The notes beneath the pieces are model-generated. The model was not told the DNA's origin. It made no database searches and saw only the letters and a program-made list of their open reading frames with translations. A stretch of DNA of 64,000 bases from Pseudomonas fluorescens (GTDB taxonomy: Bacteria > Pseudomonadota > Gammaproteobacteria > Pseudomonadales > Pseudomonadaceae). Position numbers and translations under genes: made by a program. The stretch spans positions 62,001 to 126,000 of the forward strand of contig NZ_MSDF01000001.1 of NCBI RefSeq assembly GCF_002022275.1. The letters run 5' to 3'. This document shows, piece by piece, positions 6,587-15,541 of this stretch (the stretch's first letter is position 1; each line of letters opens with the position of its first letter).

Positions 6587-9528
6587 GTGCAAAACCCATT
6601 GAACACCTTTTCACGCTTCAGCGTTCCCCCATCGCACTGGCACCGGTGATCCACAACTTCTTCGCCCATTCCGAACCTAGGGAACGAGACCTGCTGTTGA
6701 GCTATCTGGTGCTGCCCATGGTGCTGTACCTATACGGCCAAGCGAGCTACGACACAATGAACGGCGCGGCCCGCTTAGCTTACGGGCGGCTAGTTATCCA
6801 CGCGCTCACAAAGATTCCCGCCGAAGCTATGGTGACAACACTCTCCCGCAGCGGTGCCCGTTACGACCACATTCACTGGCCTAGCGCCATCGCCGCATTT
6901 CTGAAGTCGACTGCTTGGATTCCTGCGTCGGCGGGCGACGATTTCGAAGGGTTAACTTTAGATCAATGCTGGTTAGGCAGCAGGAGTGACATACCTCGTT
7001 TCGTACCGCGGCCGGAGCGCATGGTACGAGAGCTGATAGAAAGCAACCGCTACCTTCAAGAGATGTTGTCCGGCAAATTGAATGTACCCGCTTGGTCGGA
7101 CCCAAAAAGTGCACCCCGACGCATTGCCGCACTTGGCGAGCTACTGGAGCGCGGTATATCAGAGGCCTTTCTTGATGACTTTCGAAAAGCCTATCGCGAA
7201 GCATGGACAGAGTACGCTCAGCTCGACTTGCGCCCGGCTCTGCCTCCGACACTCGTAATCCCTAAAGACACTATTGATGGCTTGACGGCCGTGACGCTTC
7301 ACAAAAGCGCTCCACTCGTTGAAACGATCTACATTGACGATGGTTCGCGGCCCACTTTTCAACAAATTCTGGCTTCTTTTGGTCGCATCACCATTGATGT
7401 GGGCGGTACAGCGACTGCAAGCTGTATCAGAGCGCTAGCAACGTATCTGGGTTGTAAGGCCCAGCCAATTCATGAGGACTCGATATCCGTCACCACAGAC
7501 GGCGTTCCTTTCTTTCCGAGTGCAGCGGATGAGCTGCTCGTAAGCAAAGATTGTGAATGGATCGCTGACCTCGCTGTTCTCGTACTCGAAGTGAGCTCAA
7601 ATCTAAGCAACCAGAACACCCTACGCGCGCGGCAGGCGTTGGGAGGCGCTATCCGCCGAGTACGGTTGCGTTTTGTCCGAGAAATCACTGTCTCGATAGA
7701 TGGGAACTCAAGCCCCCTGCCAGAGGAGCTTGACGGCATACTTCCGGTTGCCAACGAAGAGTATCCGTCGGTCCTGTGCGAGGGGCAGTTTTTGAATTGG
7801 TCCACGCTGTCCATGATCGCGGCGGCCGTGCCCGCGGCGATAGGCAGACCGGGATTAACGGACGCTTTTCGCCTAACATTTTCTGCGTTTGGAAACGAGA
7901 TGTCGCGGGACGGTCATGAGCTGAAAGCACCCTCGGATTTGCAACTCGCTCGAGCACTTGGACGACCCGTCTCTCGGATCACCGAGCTGAGGCGATCGCT
8001 TCGTGCGACCACGCCGCGTTTATTGGAGTATTTGATCCCGTCCGTCCACGCCATGGGGCATACCGACCTGGCTGCAATATTGATCGAGCGGACCGACGAA
8101 TTCAGAGATGATTCCGACGTGATGGCCGTTATTTCTGGTTACGGTATACCCTCCGACCAAGCCGAAAGAATCGTCAGCGCCTGCCGAGACGCCGACACAC
8201 TTAGCGGCCTACGGCATGAGCTAGGGCTTGAGTTCAACGTACTGAACGCGAGCCTAGTTGCGCTGGGTCGGTCTCCGCTGGAGTTCAAGAAAAGGTTAAC
8301 GGAGCGTTTCTCCTCCCGCGTTGAGCATCGGCGTGCTGAAGTTGAGCGAGCCGTACGGGATGCGTACACCCAAACCATTGAAGCGGACGGAGCCCTTCAG
8401 GCCTATCGCGAAGCAGTCGCTTTGAAATGGCTCCACCTGCCAGATGATTGGGTGGAACGATTCGATGATATTGATACACAGCAGGTAGATGAGGAAATCG
8501 ATAGGCAGGTAACACTCCGCCTTGGTGCAGGCCCTTTTCCCAATGGCAGTCCCATCGACGGCGTCCGCCAGCACAACCGCCAACTACTCACGCGGATTGC
8601 GGAACATTTGCAACGTTTGGTAAGAGCTTGGGCGAAGTGCAATTCGACGCCACTTGATGAACTCTGGTTGCAAGGACCTGAACGCCTGATTCGAGCTGCA
8701 CTGTCATCCGGTACGCTTGACTTCGAGTCCCTCAACGAGAGATCCGTCCCCTCCGCACTTCACCGAGCGAGCCTCTGGCCAAATCAAATGCCGGAAAGCC
8801 TGGACACTGTTGCGCTTGGTCTTTCCGATAGTGATCTGGCATTCGAAGCATCAGAGGAGCGTGAACGCGAAACGCGCAGACAGAAAGAACGTCGTAGTCT
8901 GCAGTTTGGGGAATTAGAAATCGATGGTGGTACTCAGGGTTGGCATGATGCAGTTGCGCAAGCCATGCAAGAGACGCTTGCGAGTGGAGGATTCAAAACG
9001 CGGTCCGGTCCTGCGGCATTGCAAGTCTTTGGCCCTCGAACTGCCCCTAGACCGACTAAGCGCGGCACAAGCAATCGAGGTGATGATCCACAGTATTTGA
9101 GTCAAGAACAACGCGACCTCATCGGTTTCGCCGGGGAGCTCGCCGCCTATCAATATTTACGCAATAAACATCGAAATATGCGGCCCGAATACTGGGTATC
9201 TTCGATGGGCCGCAGGTATCTAGGGCTTCCGCCAGAAAGTGATCAAGGATTCGACTTCAAAGTATCGGACGCGAAAGGCTTCATTCATTACGAGGTTAAG
9301 GCGCATGTCGCAGATCCAGGACACATCGACTTAGAGCGCTCTCAGGTAACTGCGGCGGTAACGATGCGCCATGACGGAACCAACCGCTGGCGTATTCTCT
9401 ATGTCGCGAACGTACGAGGTCCTAACGTCGCAGTTTATGAGCTGCCTAATCCATACTCCCTAGGTGCAAGTCGGCTATTCCGGGAAAGTCATCAGCAGGG
9501 TGTCCGTTTCACTGTCATGCGTGAATAG
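6583..9528 (+). CDS. Large protein with C-terminal DUF3883/NOV-type PD-(D/E)xK domain
   Basis: This 981-aa protein is translationally coupled to the preceding nuclease-like gene. The first about 110 residues (RSPIALAPVIHNFF, SYLVLPMVLY) faintly resemble the middle component of ABC-three-component systems. Residues about 100-300 (STAWIP...; QCWLG; FVPRPERMV) recall the region after the ATPase in sacsin-like proteins. The last about 150 residues match DUF3883/NOV C-terminal domains: GFAGELAAYQYL (Glu), GFDFKVSD (Asp), IHYEVKAHV (Glu-x-Lys) and LERSQVTAA. I find neither a Walker A box nor a GHKL N-box, so no ATPase is visible. A charged, Arg/Glu-rich stretch (about 755-775) suggests a coiled coil. 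It probably works with the upstream gene, perhaps in phage or plasmid restriction; this is inference. Confidence 0.7.
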   Translation: MSAKPIEHLFTLQRSPIALAPVIHNFFAHSEPRERDLLLSYLVLPMVLYLYGQASYDTMNGAARLAYGRLVIHALTKIPAEAMVTTLSRSGARYDHIHWPSAIAAFLKSTAWIPASAGDDFEGLTLDQCWLGSRSDIPRFVPRPERMVRELIESNRYLQEMLSGKLNVPAWSDPKSAPRRIAALGELLERGISEAFLDDFRKAYREAWTEYAQLDLRPALPPTLVIPKDTIDGLTAVTLHKSAPLVETIYIDDGSRPTFQQILASFGRITIDVGGTATASCIRALATYLGCKAQPIHEDSISVTTDGVPFFPSAADELLVSKDCEWIADLAVLVLEVSSNLSNQNTLRARQALGGAIRRVRLRFVREITVSIDGNSSPLPEELDGILPVANEEYPSVLCEGQFLNWSTLSMIAAAVPAAIGRPGLTDAFRLTFSAFGNEMSRDGHELKAPSDLQLARALGRPVSRITELRRSLRATTPRLLEYLIPSVHAMGHTDLAAILIERTDEFRDDSDVMAVISGYGIPSDQAERIVSACRDADTLSGLRHELGLEFNVLNASLVALGRSPLEFKKRLTERFSSRVEHRRAEVERAVRDAYTQTIEADGALQAYREAVALKWLHLPDDWVERFDDIDTQQVDEEIDRQVTLRLGAGPFPNGSPIDGVRQHNRQLLTRIAEHLQRLVRAWAKCNSTPLDELWLQGPERLIRAALSSGTLDFESLNERSVPSALHRASLWPNQMPESLDTVALGLSDSDLAFEASEERERETRRQKERRSLQFGELEIDGGTQGWHDAVAQAMQETLASGGFKTRSGPAALQVFGPRTAPRPTKRGTSNRGDDPQYLSQEQRDLIGFAGELAAYQYLRNKHRNMRPEYWVSSMGRRYLGLPPESDQGFDFKVSDAKGFIHYEVKAHVADPGHIDLERSQVTAAVTMRHDGTNRWRILYVANVRGPNVAVYELPNPYSLGASRLFRESHQQGVRFTVMRE

Positions 9529-9758
9529 CAATTGCCCGGTGAGCGCATGCGCAAATTACTCTGTGAGAGTTGGCTCGCCAAACGTGAGCCAAACTTTGAA
9601 TTGCCAACCAAGATGTAAGCATGCCAATCGCCCGCGCCCGCTTCCAGCTCGGCTCGAATGCCCAGATCCAGTAATCGCTTATAGATGGCAATCTCGCCAA
9701 GAAGGTCAGCCACCAATCGCTTCTCATTGATTATCCTAGGCCAGGGCAGGCCACGCAT
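9492..9758 (-). CDS. Possible small hypothetical protein, convergent with the defence operon
   Basis: The first 55 residues read like a real helical protein (INEKRLVADLLGEIAIYKRL, then AELEAGAGDWHAYILVGN), while the C-terminal part is basic and overlaps the end of the 981-aa gene by 37 bp. It may be the N-terminus of a truncated gene. I recognise no family. Read it as an uncertain call. Confidence 0.35.
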   Translation of the reverse strand: MRGLPWPRIINEKRLVADLLGEIAIYKRLLDLGIRAELEAGAGDWHAYILVGNSKFGSRLASQLSQSNLRMRSPGNCYSRMTVKRTPC

Positions 9759-9837
9759 ACCGACCTTCTGCTAAGTGTCGGTGCCAACCTTCAGAGCACA
9801 GTTTAAAGCCTTGAACGGACAACCCTAGGGCTTTGAG

Positions 9838-11028
9838 CTACTGCGGTGGCAGCCAAGCCCTCTGCTCAGCAGTGCCATGTTTACGGAGAAATGACTGCAT
9901 TGCATCCGAGACAGGTCGCTCAATATGGAAGTCCCCGTAGCACTTAAGGAAATCGGCCCAGCGCGCCAGTAACAGACCCATCCGTCGATACTTCGGCGCG
10001 AACCATATCCAGTGCAGCGCCCACTGACCTTTGTGCGGGCCCGATGATTCAGGTAAAAATCCACAAGCGCCAGCGATCGTGCCTTCACCGTCTCCAGCGA
10101 AAAGATAACCGTGCCAGCCCTCTGAGGCTGGACTAGTCGCAGATCCATCCCACTGAACCCGGTCATAGCCAAATTCGCGCCTGAACGCCCTGGCTCGCTG
10201 CAAGACTTCCTCATGCATCCAAAGCGGGCTTGACGAATCAACGAGCTCCCCCCTAGGGACGACCGCAAGCCGCTGCGCGAACAGAGAGTTCGGGAAGGGC
10301 TCGTAGAGCTGGCGAGTCCACTCATGCTCTGCTTGGTGGATGCGTTCGTCTGCAGAGCTGTTGGTAAGGTAGCGATGCTTGCAGTAGTCGCAAATGACGA
10401 ACTCCTGTGGTTTAGGTTCGCTGTAGTTGGGCCCACGCACTTCCAGCCGAATCGCAGCTTTTCCCCTCCAGGTCATTGCGAACTGATATCCCGAAGCGTC
10501 CTTGTGGTGGGTTACAAAGATATCCCCTTCCCCTGCACTTGGATCAGCTTTGAGCACAAAGCACTGCTTTCCCCGGTAGTGTCGGTACATGAGGACTGAA
10601 AGTTCACTGTTCGTCAGCAGCTTCTTCTCGTTGAGTTCCGGGGTCAGGGCGGCGACCAACCTGCTCGGGTCTACCTGCAGGCCAAGATGCTCCATGTCGA
10701 TCAGCAGCCCTACCGTATCCACTGCCGTTAGACCCTCGTATCCACTCACTTCATCTTCAGGATATTCCGGCTTGTAGTAGACGGTCTGCCTAGGAATCGA
10801 AAGCGGATAAATCAATGCCTTGAATAGCCGTTCGATCGCGCTGTAGTGGCGGCGCTCAGTCAAGATCAGATAGTCGCCAAACTCTACAAATGCCGTGACT
10901 CGATTGACCATGTGCTGACGCTCAAAGCGTGTCATCGAGTGGCTGCTGGATAGCGAGCGTCTATGCTCACTGAGGATACTGTAGAGCTCAGCAAGTGTGT
11001 TGCTCTCAATAAAACGGTCCATGATCAT
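9838..11028 (-). CDS. C2H2 zinc finger plus GNAT acetyltransferase (ESCO-like architecture)
   Basis: This 396-aa protein has three parts. Residues 1-190 are of unknown fold and carry several Tyr-rich segments. A zinc-finger segment follows, ICDYCKHRYLTNSS...IHQAEH, spacing C-x2-C-x(n)-H-x3-H. A C-terminal GNAT-like region (about 255-390) includes GYLFAGDGEGTIAGACGFLP and WIWFAPKYRRMGLLLARWAD, the latter resembling the acetyl-CoA-binding V-x-x-x-x-R-x-x-G motif. A finger of this type followed by a short GNAT recalls eukaryotic ESCO/Eco1 cohesin acetyltransferases, though homology is unproven. It would acetylate an unknown protein or small molecule in the cytoplasm. It lies between the nuclease operon and a gene remnant, in opposite orientation to the operon. 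Confidence 0.6.
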   Translation of the reverse strand: MIMDRFIESNTLAELYSILSEHRRSLSSSHSMTRFERQHMVNRVTAFVEFGDYLILTERRHYSAIERLFKALIYPLSIPRQTVYYKPEYPEDEVSGYEGLTAVDTVGLLIDMEHLGLQVDPSRLVAALTPELNEKKLLTNSELSVLMYRHYRGKQCFVLKADPSAGEGDIFVTHHKDASGYQFAMTWRGKAAIRLEVRGPNYSEPKPQEFVICDYCKHRYLTNSSADERIHQAEHEWTRQLYEPFPNSLFAQRLAVVPRGELVDSSSPLWMHEEVLQRARAFRREFGYDRVQWDGSATSPASEGWHGYLFAGDGEGTIAGACGFLPESSGPHKGQWALHWIWFAPKYRRMGLLLARWADFLKCYGDFHIERPVSDAMQSFLRKHGTAEQRAWLPPQ

Positions 11029-11378
11029 CTAACGGGAAGACGAATGCAGCATATTGCCAACCGTTGTCGGAGCACGCAATGCGCTTTATACAGTCAAGTA
11101 CATAGCGTCACCGTCGCCGGCTAACTTCGCTGAATTCTTCTCGTACTTGGGCTGGTGGAGCGAAAAGCGTTGTGATCGGCCTAGTCAAAATCCCGCATTG
11201 ATCTACACGCTGGTAGCACGTAAAAAACGCTGGTTACAGACTGTTCTTAAATACTGCAATCTGGAAATGCGAAGAACCGAAAGTCCGCCCGTGGAACTAA
11301 ACGCTAGGCAAATCTATGTCATCCATGATGGCGAAATACAAGAATCGGCCAGGCGTACTCCTCAGCTGCTTCGTGGAG
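11029..11378. other. Intergenic, no convincing gene
   Basis: A 114-codon plus-strand frame (11054-11398) crosses here, but its product has no recognisable motif and it overlaps the 3' end of the neighbouring remnant. I leave it unannotated. The start region of the zinc-finger/GNAT gene probably has its promoter here. Confidence 0.4.
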
Positions 11379-12491
11379 TCAATTCTCTGGTTCGTTGACC
11401 AGCCAGTAAGCCTTCGCTGCCCCTCCCTGCCTCGCGTAACTGATACAGAACGCCATAAGATCACTCAGGTGAGCATTGATCGCCGAGCGGCGAATGCCAG
11501 GCTGAACGCCGATCACGGAAAACGTGAGCTTGGTGGCCGGTGTAGTTTTCAACAGCTGAGTAACGTCGGCTCTGTTGCCACGAACAAAGTAGGATGGTGA
11601 TGTGTGCCTTGGAAGCATCCTATCTTCCATGTGCTGAACAATCGTCGGCACGTTGCAGTAATAGACCGACTTGACCAACTGTCCTGCAACCTCGTAGACA
11701 TCACCCACACGGCCTCCACTTGGCGGCCCACCAGCACCTTTGCAGTGGTAGAAGCTGACGTCGACTTAATCCTCAGCATTCTTGGTGACGCAGATATAAT
11801 CCGCGGCCTCCCCCGCCCTGTGGTCGTAGAAGAGTCCTTGAACATCCGGCAGGTTGACCAAGTGTCGTTCCAGGTGCTCCTGCACGGTCAGGTTTCCTGC
11901 GAGCAAGGCTCGCTTTCGCAACGTCTCGGGGGATTGATTCTGGGGTAGAAATTCGATGTGTATGCCACAGCCCCTCCAATCGATGATCTCTGCATCGCCA
12001 GGAGCCAAACGTTCGGTTTGCAGCAGCGGTGCAGCCATCAAATTCATTCCCTCAAAGGATGATTTGTCGGCGGCATAGAACACTGGACTGTGTTCACAGA
12101 GCCAGTCCGCCATTGCAACCCAGGAATCGTGGGCAGATTCGATTTCGATGGAGACGTCAGGATCCAGACACGTCACCATCCGTGCGTTTGCCAAGTGAAA
12201 TCGCATTGGCACCACGCCGAAGGCGCTAACCAGCGAAAAGGCTAATTGTCCCGCCTGTAGATCGCACTGAAAGTTCTGGATTTCCCACTCAACCAATCTC
12301 GAATATTGAACGCGCTGCTGGGCGGCAGCCCGAAAGCGGACTTTCGGGTTGTTTTTGAATCCGCTTTTAGGCCAGTTCGCCGCTATGACCACATCTGGTA
12401 ACCGACTCAAAAGCTTACTAGAGCGCACGATGTCTAACTGGGTTGCGCTAAAAGGTGCATTACCGGAGAGGCGTCCGTTGAGGGTTTGCAC
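11379..12491 (-). pseudogene. C-terminal fragment of a large accessory protein, interrupted by an in-frame stop
   Basis: Two stretches in the same frame (12491-11766 and 11763-11379) are separated by one TAA. Reading through gives AADYICVTKNAED, stop, VDVSFYHCKGAGG and RVGDVYEVAGQLVKS, a continuous conserved block. The pattern ADxI...HCK-x-S/A-x-G...RV-x-D-x-YEV-x-GQ-x-x-KS is one I associate with the C-terminal region of large helicase-type restriction or defence proteins, but I cannot name the family with certainty. The 5' end is also broken: the GTG at 12491 follows a stop, and no helicase motifs lie upstream. It is probably non-functional. Confidence 0.5.
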
Positions 12492-12750
12492 TCACTCAAA
12501 GAAATCAAGGATCGAGAGGCGCTGATTGTTCCATATCCGGGAACTGCTGCTTGCACCAATCGTTTCCTTGACCTGTCCATTCATACCGCTGCCGATGAAG
12601 TCGTGTTGCCCTCCTCCCGGGCGTGATCAATCTCGCGGCGGGCCCGGTCCTCAACTCTACGCCAATAGCATTCCTGAGTGGATCGTTCCAGCTCGTTTTT
12701 AGGTAGTGAGGCCTGAAAATTCTTCTGAGGTCTCGCCCCCCTCGGCGAAG

Positions 12751-14121
12751 TCAACTCCTCAACACAGCTTTGAGGATTGGATCGTTTAGATAGGCAACGT
12801 TGAGTCTGGTCCAAGGATTAACACGCGACTGCTCCGGTGAAAAAATGTGCCCAGGCGCAATCATGAAACCCTTCGGAAGCAGATTTTTCGTCAGTTCCCT
12901 CGCATCTTCGATATGCGCAAACCTGGCCCATAGATAAAGACTTTGTTCAGGACGACAAAAAACCTCGGCGCCGATCTCGTCGAGCATGCTGAGCCCGGTG
13001 GCAGTAGCCTCTTTCAATCGCTCTTGAAGGCGGATCAGATGCCGCAGGAAGTGGCCTTCCATAAGGATAACATCGACTATACGCTCACAAAACTCCGAAG
13101 AGCTGGTATGCAACAGCATCTTCAAATCGCCCAATTCGTCAATGATGTCTTTGCTGCCCGCGATGAAGCCTACTCTCAAGGCCGCAGAAACCGATTTGGA
13201 GAAGCTTCCTACATACAACGACCGCTTCAACTGGTCCAGGGCTGACACCTTGATGGCTGATGCCGGCTTGAAGTCTGCCAATGCGTCGTCGTCCACCAGA
13301 ATGAAATCATGCTGCTGCGCCAACTGAACTAGTCGGTGCGCCTTGCTGGGAGAGATGTCCGATCCTGTGGGATTGTGGCCAACCGACTGAATGAAAAACA
13401 ACTTTGGCTGGTGCACGCGCAGATGCTGCTCCAGTACTTCCATGTCGGGTCCATCCGGCAGACGCGGTACGGATAACATACGCGCCCCCTGCAATTGAAG
13501 CTTGCCGAAAAGAGGGTAATAACCCGGGTCCTCCACCAGCACGGCGTCACCCTGTGCAATGAAACGACGGATGATCAGGTCCAGTGCGTGATTGGCCCCA
13601 AGGGTGGTAACAATCTGCCGGGGGGTGACGGCAATAGCGTAAGTTGCCAACTTCTGGGCAAGGTGCTGGCGCAAACCAGCGTTCCCCAAGCGATTGCCAT
13701 ACCTGAACAATGTGGTAACGCCCGTGCGCATGATCTGCCGGGTGAATTTGTCCAGACGCAGATCCATCAACCACTCCACCGGTGGAAAACCCTCGCCAAG
13801 CGGCGAATGCCCAGGCTCACGTACGAACTGCTGACGCATCAGCCAGATAGTGTCCATCGCTCGTGCATACGGCAAGGGCTCTTCGGGCTCACTGTGGTTT
13901 GGAGTGCCCTGTTTAACGAAAAAGCCCTGCCCATGCCTGGCCTCGACCAAGCCTTGAGAGGCAAGCGACTCATAAGCGGTAATCACCGTATTCTTTGAGT
14001 GGCCCAACAATCGCATGCATTCGCGCAAGGATGGCAGCCGGTCGCCAATCCGGTATGTCCCGTCGACGATCTGCGCTGACAAGGATGCCGTCAGTTGCTG
14101 GGCCAATGTCAGCCGCGCCAT
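12751..14121 (-). CDS. MocR/PdxR-type GntR regulator with aminotransferase-like domain
   Basis: This 456-aa transcription factor probably controls the divergent mevalonate operon. Residues 1-70 form a GntR winged helix (LTLAQQLTASLSAQIVDGTY, GDRLPSLRECMRLLGHSKNT, YESLASQGLVEARHGQGFFV). Residues about 110-450 are a fold-type I PLP aminotransferase domain, with NPTG in VGHNPTGSDISP, the VDDDALADF region and a Schiff-base Lys in YVGSFSKSVSAALRVGFI. Length and order are typical of MocR proteins. The ATG at 14121 faces mvaA across a 133-bp intergenic region with repeated GGTACAG motifs. P. mevalonii, by contrast, uses the sigma54-dependent MvaR. The effector is unknown; a PLP-amine adduct is the usual MocR mechanism. 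Confidence 0.85.
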   Translation of the reverse strand: MARLTLAQQLTASLSAQIVDGTYRIGDRLPSLRECMRLLGHSKNTVITAYESLASQGLVEARHGQGFFVKQGTPNHSEPEEPLPYARAMDTIWLMRQQFVREPGHSPLGEGFPPVEWLMDLRLDKFTRQIMRTGVTTLFRYGNRLGNAGLRQHLAQKLATYAIAVTPRQIVTTLGANHALDLIIRRFIAQGDAVLVEDPGYYPLFGKLQLQGARMLSVPRLPDGPDMEVLEQHLRVHQPKLFFIQSVGHNPTGSDISPSKAHRLVQLAQQHDFILVDDDALADFKPASAIKVSALDQLKRSLYVGSFSKSVSAALRVGFIAGSKDIIDELGDLKMLLHTSSSEFCERIVDVILMEGHFLRHLIRLQERLKEATATGLSMLDEIGAEVFCRPEQSLYLWARFAHIEDARELTKNLLPKGFMIAPGHIFSPEQSRVNPWTRLNVAYLNDPILKAVLRS

Positions 14122-14151
14122 GGTTGAAATCCAGAAGAAATGAATACAAAG

Positions 14152-14186
14152 GGTACAGCTTAGGTACTGTCTTTCAAAACTGTACC
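14152..14186. promoter_or_regulatory. Putative MocR operator between the regulator and mvaA
   Basis: GGTACAG (14152-14158), GGTACTG (14163-14169) and the inverted CTGTACC (14180-14186) lie in the divergent intergenic region. One imperfect direct repeat plus an inverted repeat is the kind of arrangement seen at MocR operators. Binding by the adjacent regulator is inferred. Confidence 0.5.
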
Positions 14187-14254
14187 TTCTTTGGCAGGGC
14201 AGAGCGGAATACGTTTACGAACCACTCAAAACAATAACCACAACAGGACGCCTG

Positions 14255-15541
14255 ATGAGCATTGACTCTCGCCTTCCCATGTTCCGCAGCATGACTCCTG
14301 CCGAACGCCTCAATCATTTGCAAGAATTGCTAGAGCTACCTTCCACCGATATTGCCCTGTTGAGTGACGTCGGGGCGCTCTCGCTCGAAATCGCCGATGG
14401 AATGATCGAGAACGTGATCGGCAAATTTGAACTGCCCTACGCCGTGGCGAGCAATTTCCAAATCAACGGCCGTGACGTCATCGTGCCGCTAGTTGTTGAA
14501 GAACCATCGGTTGTCGCGGCGGCCTCTTTCATGGCTAAACTGGCACGCGAGGCTGGTGGTTTCCAGACGTCCAGTACTCAGCCATTGATGCGCGCCCAAG
14601 TGCAGATCGTCGAAATTGACGACCCCTTCAATGCCCGGTTGAGCCTCTTACGTTGCAAAGAAGAAATCATTGAGCTTGCCAATAGTAAGGATCAACTGCT
14701 CATCAAACTGGGTGGTGGCTGCCGAGACATCGAAATTCATACCTTCGCCCAGAGTCCGCGTGGCCCGATGTTGGTGGCACATCTGATTGTGGATGTGCGC
14801 GATGCCATGGGCGCCAATACCGTCAACACCATGGCTGAAGCAGTGGCGCCGCTTATGGAGGAAATCACGGGAGGTAAAGTTCGCCTGCGCATTCTATCTA
14901 ACCTCGCGGATTTGCGCCTTGCCCGTGCGCAAATCCGCATCGCGCCTGAACTCCTGACAACTACCGCATTCAAGGGTGAGGATGTTATTGAGGGCATCCT
15001 CGATGCCTACAACTTCGCCGTTATAGACCCCTATCGGGCCGCCACTCATAACAAGGGCATCATGAATGGGATCGACCCGCTGATCGTAGCCACAGGCAAT
15101 GACTGGCGGGCGGTGGAAGCCGGGGCGCACGCTTATGCCTGTCGCAACGGCCATTACGGCTCGCTGACAACCTGGGAAAAAGACAGCAAAGGCCACTTGG
15201 TCGGAACGCTAGAAATGCCCATGCCGGTGGGGCTGGTCGGCGGCGCCACCAAGACCCACCCACTGGCACAACTGTCCCTACGCATCCTGGGCGTGAACAC
15301 CGCACAGGAGCTTGCGGAGATCGCGGTTGCCGTGGGCCTGGCACAAAACCTGGGCGCATTAAGGGCGCTTTCGACCGAAGGCATACAGCGCGGTCACATG
15401 GCCTTGCATGCGCGCAATATTGCGCTGTCTGCAGGCGCCAAGGGTGATGAGGTCAGTTGGCTGGTCAAACAGATGGTAGAAGCGCGCGACGTGCGGGCCG
15501 ACAAGGCAGCCGAGCTGCTCAAGCACAAGCGGGCCGAGTAA
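14255..15541 (+). CDS. mvaA: Degradative class II hydroxymethylglutaryl-CoA reductase
   Basis: The enzyme oxidises mevalonate plus CoA to HMG-CoA in the cytoplasm (NAD-dependent in the P. mevalonii enzyme), the first step of mevalonate catabolism. The 428-aa length equals that of P. mevalonii HMG-CoA reductase as I recall it, and the sequence is strikingly close throughout. Class II landmarks are present: [18 protein letters not shown], the catalytic Glu in VPLVVEEPS (residue 83, as in P. mevalonii), [17 protein letters not shown] for dinucleotide binding, [11 protein letters not shown] with the catalytic Lys, [14 protein letters not shown] with the catalytic Asp, and GHMALHARN with the catalytic His. 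It is first in an operon; its TAA overlaps the mvaB ATG. It is divergent from the MocR gene, which probably regulates it. Confidence 0.96.
   Translation: MSIDSRLPMFRSMTPAERLNHLQELLELPSTDIALLSDVGALSLEIADGMIENVIGKFELPYAVASNFQINGRDVIVPLVVEEPSVVAAASFMAKLAREAGGFQTSSTQPLMRAQVQIVEIDDPFNARLSLLRCKEEIIELANSKDQLLIKLGGGCRDIEIHTFAQSPRGPMLVAHLIVDVRDAMGANTVNTMAEAVAPLMEEITGGKVRLRILSNLADLRLARAQIRIAPELLTTTAFKGEDVIEGILDAYNFAVIDPYRAATHNKGIMNGIDPLIVATGNDWRAVEAGAHAYACRNGHYGSLTTWEKDSKGHLVGTLEMPMPVGLVGGATKTHPLAQLSLRILGVNTAQELAEIAVAVGLAQNLGALRALSTEGIQRGHMALHARNIALSAGAKGDEVSWLVKQMVEARDVRADKAAELLKHKRAE

Noticed and set aside
11054..11398. 114-codon plus-strand ORF
   Set aside because: There is no recognisable motif or supporting ribosome site, and it overlaps the minus-strand remnant with the HCK/YEV-GQ block.
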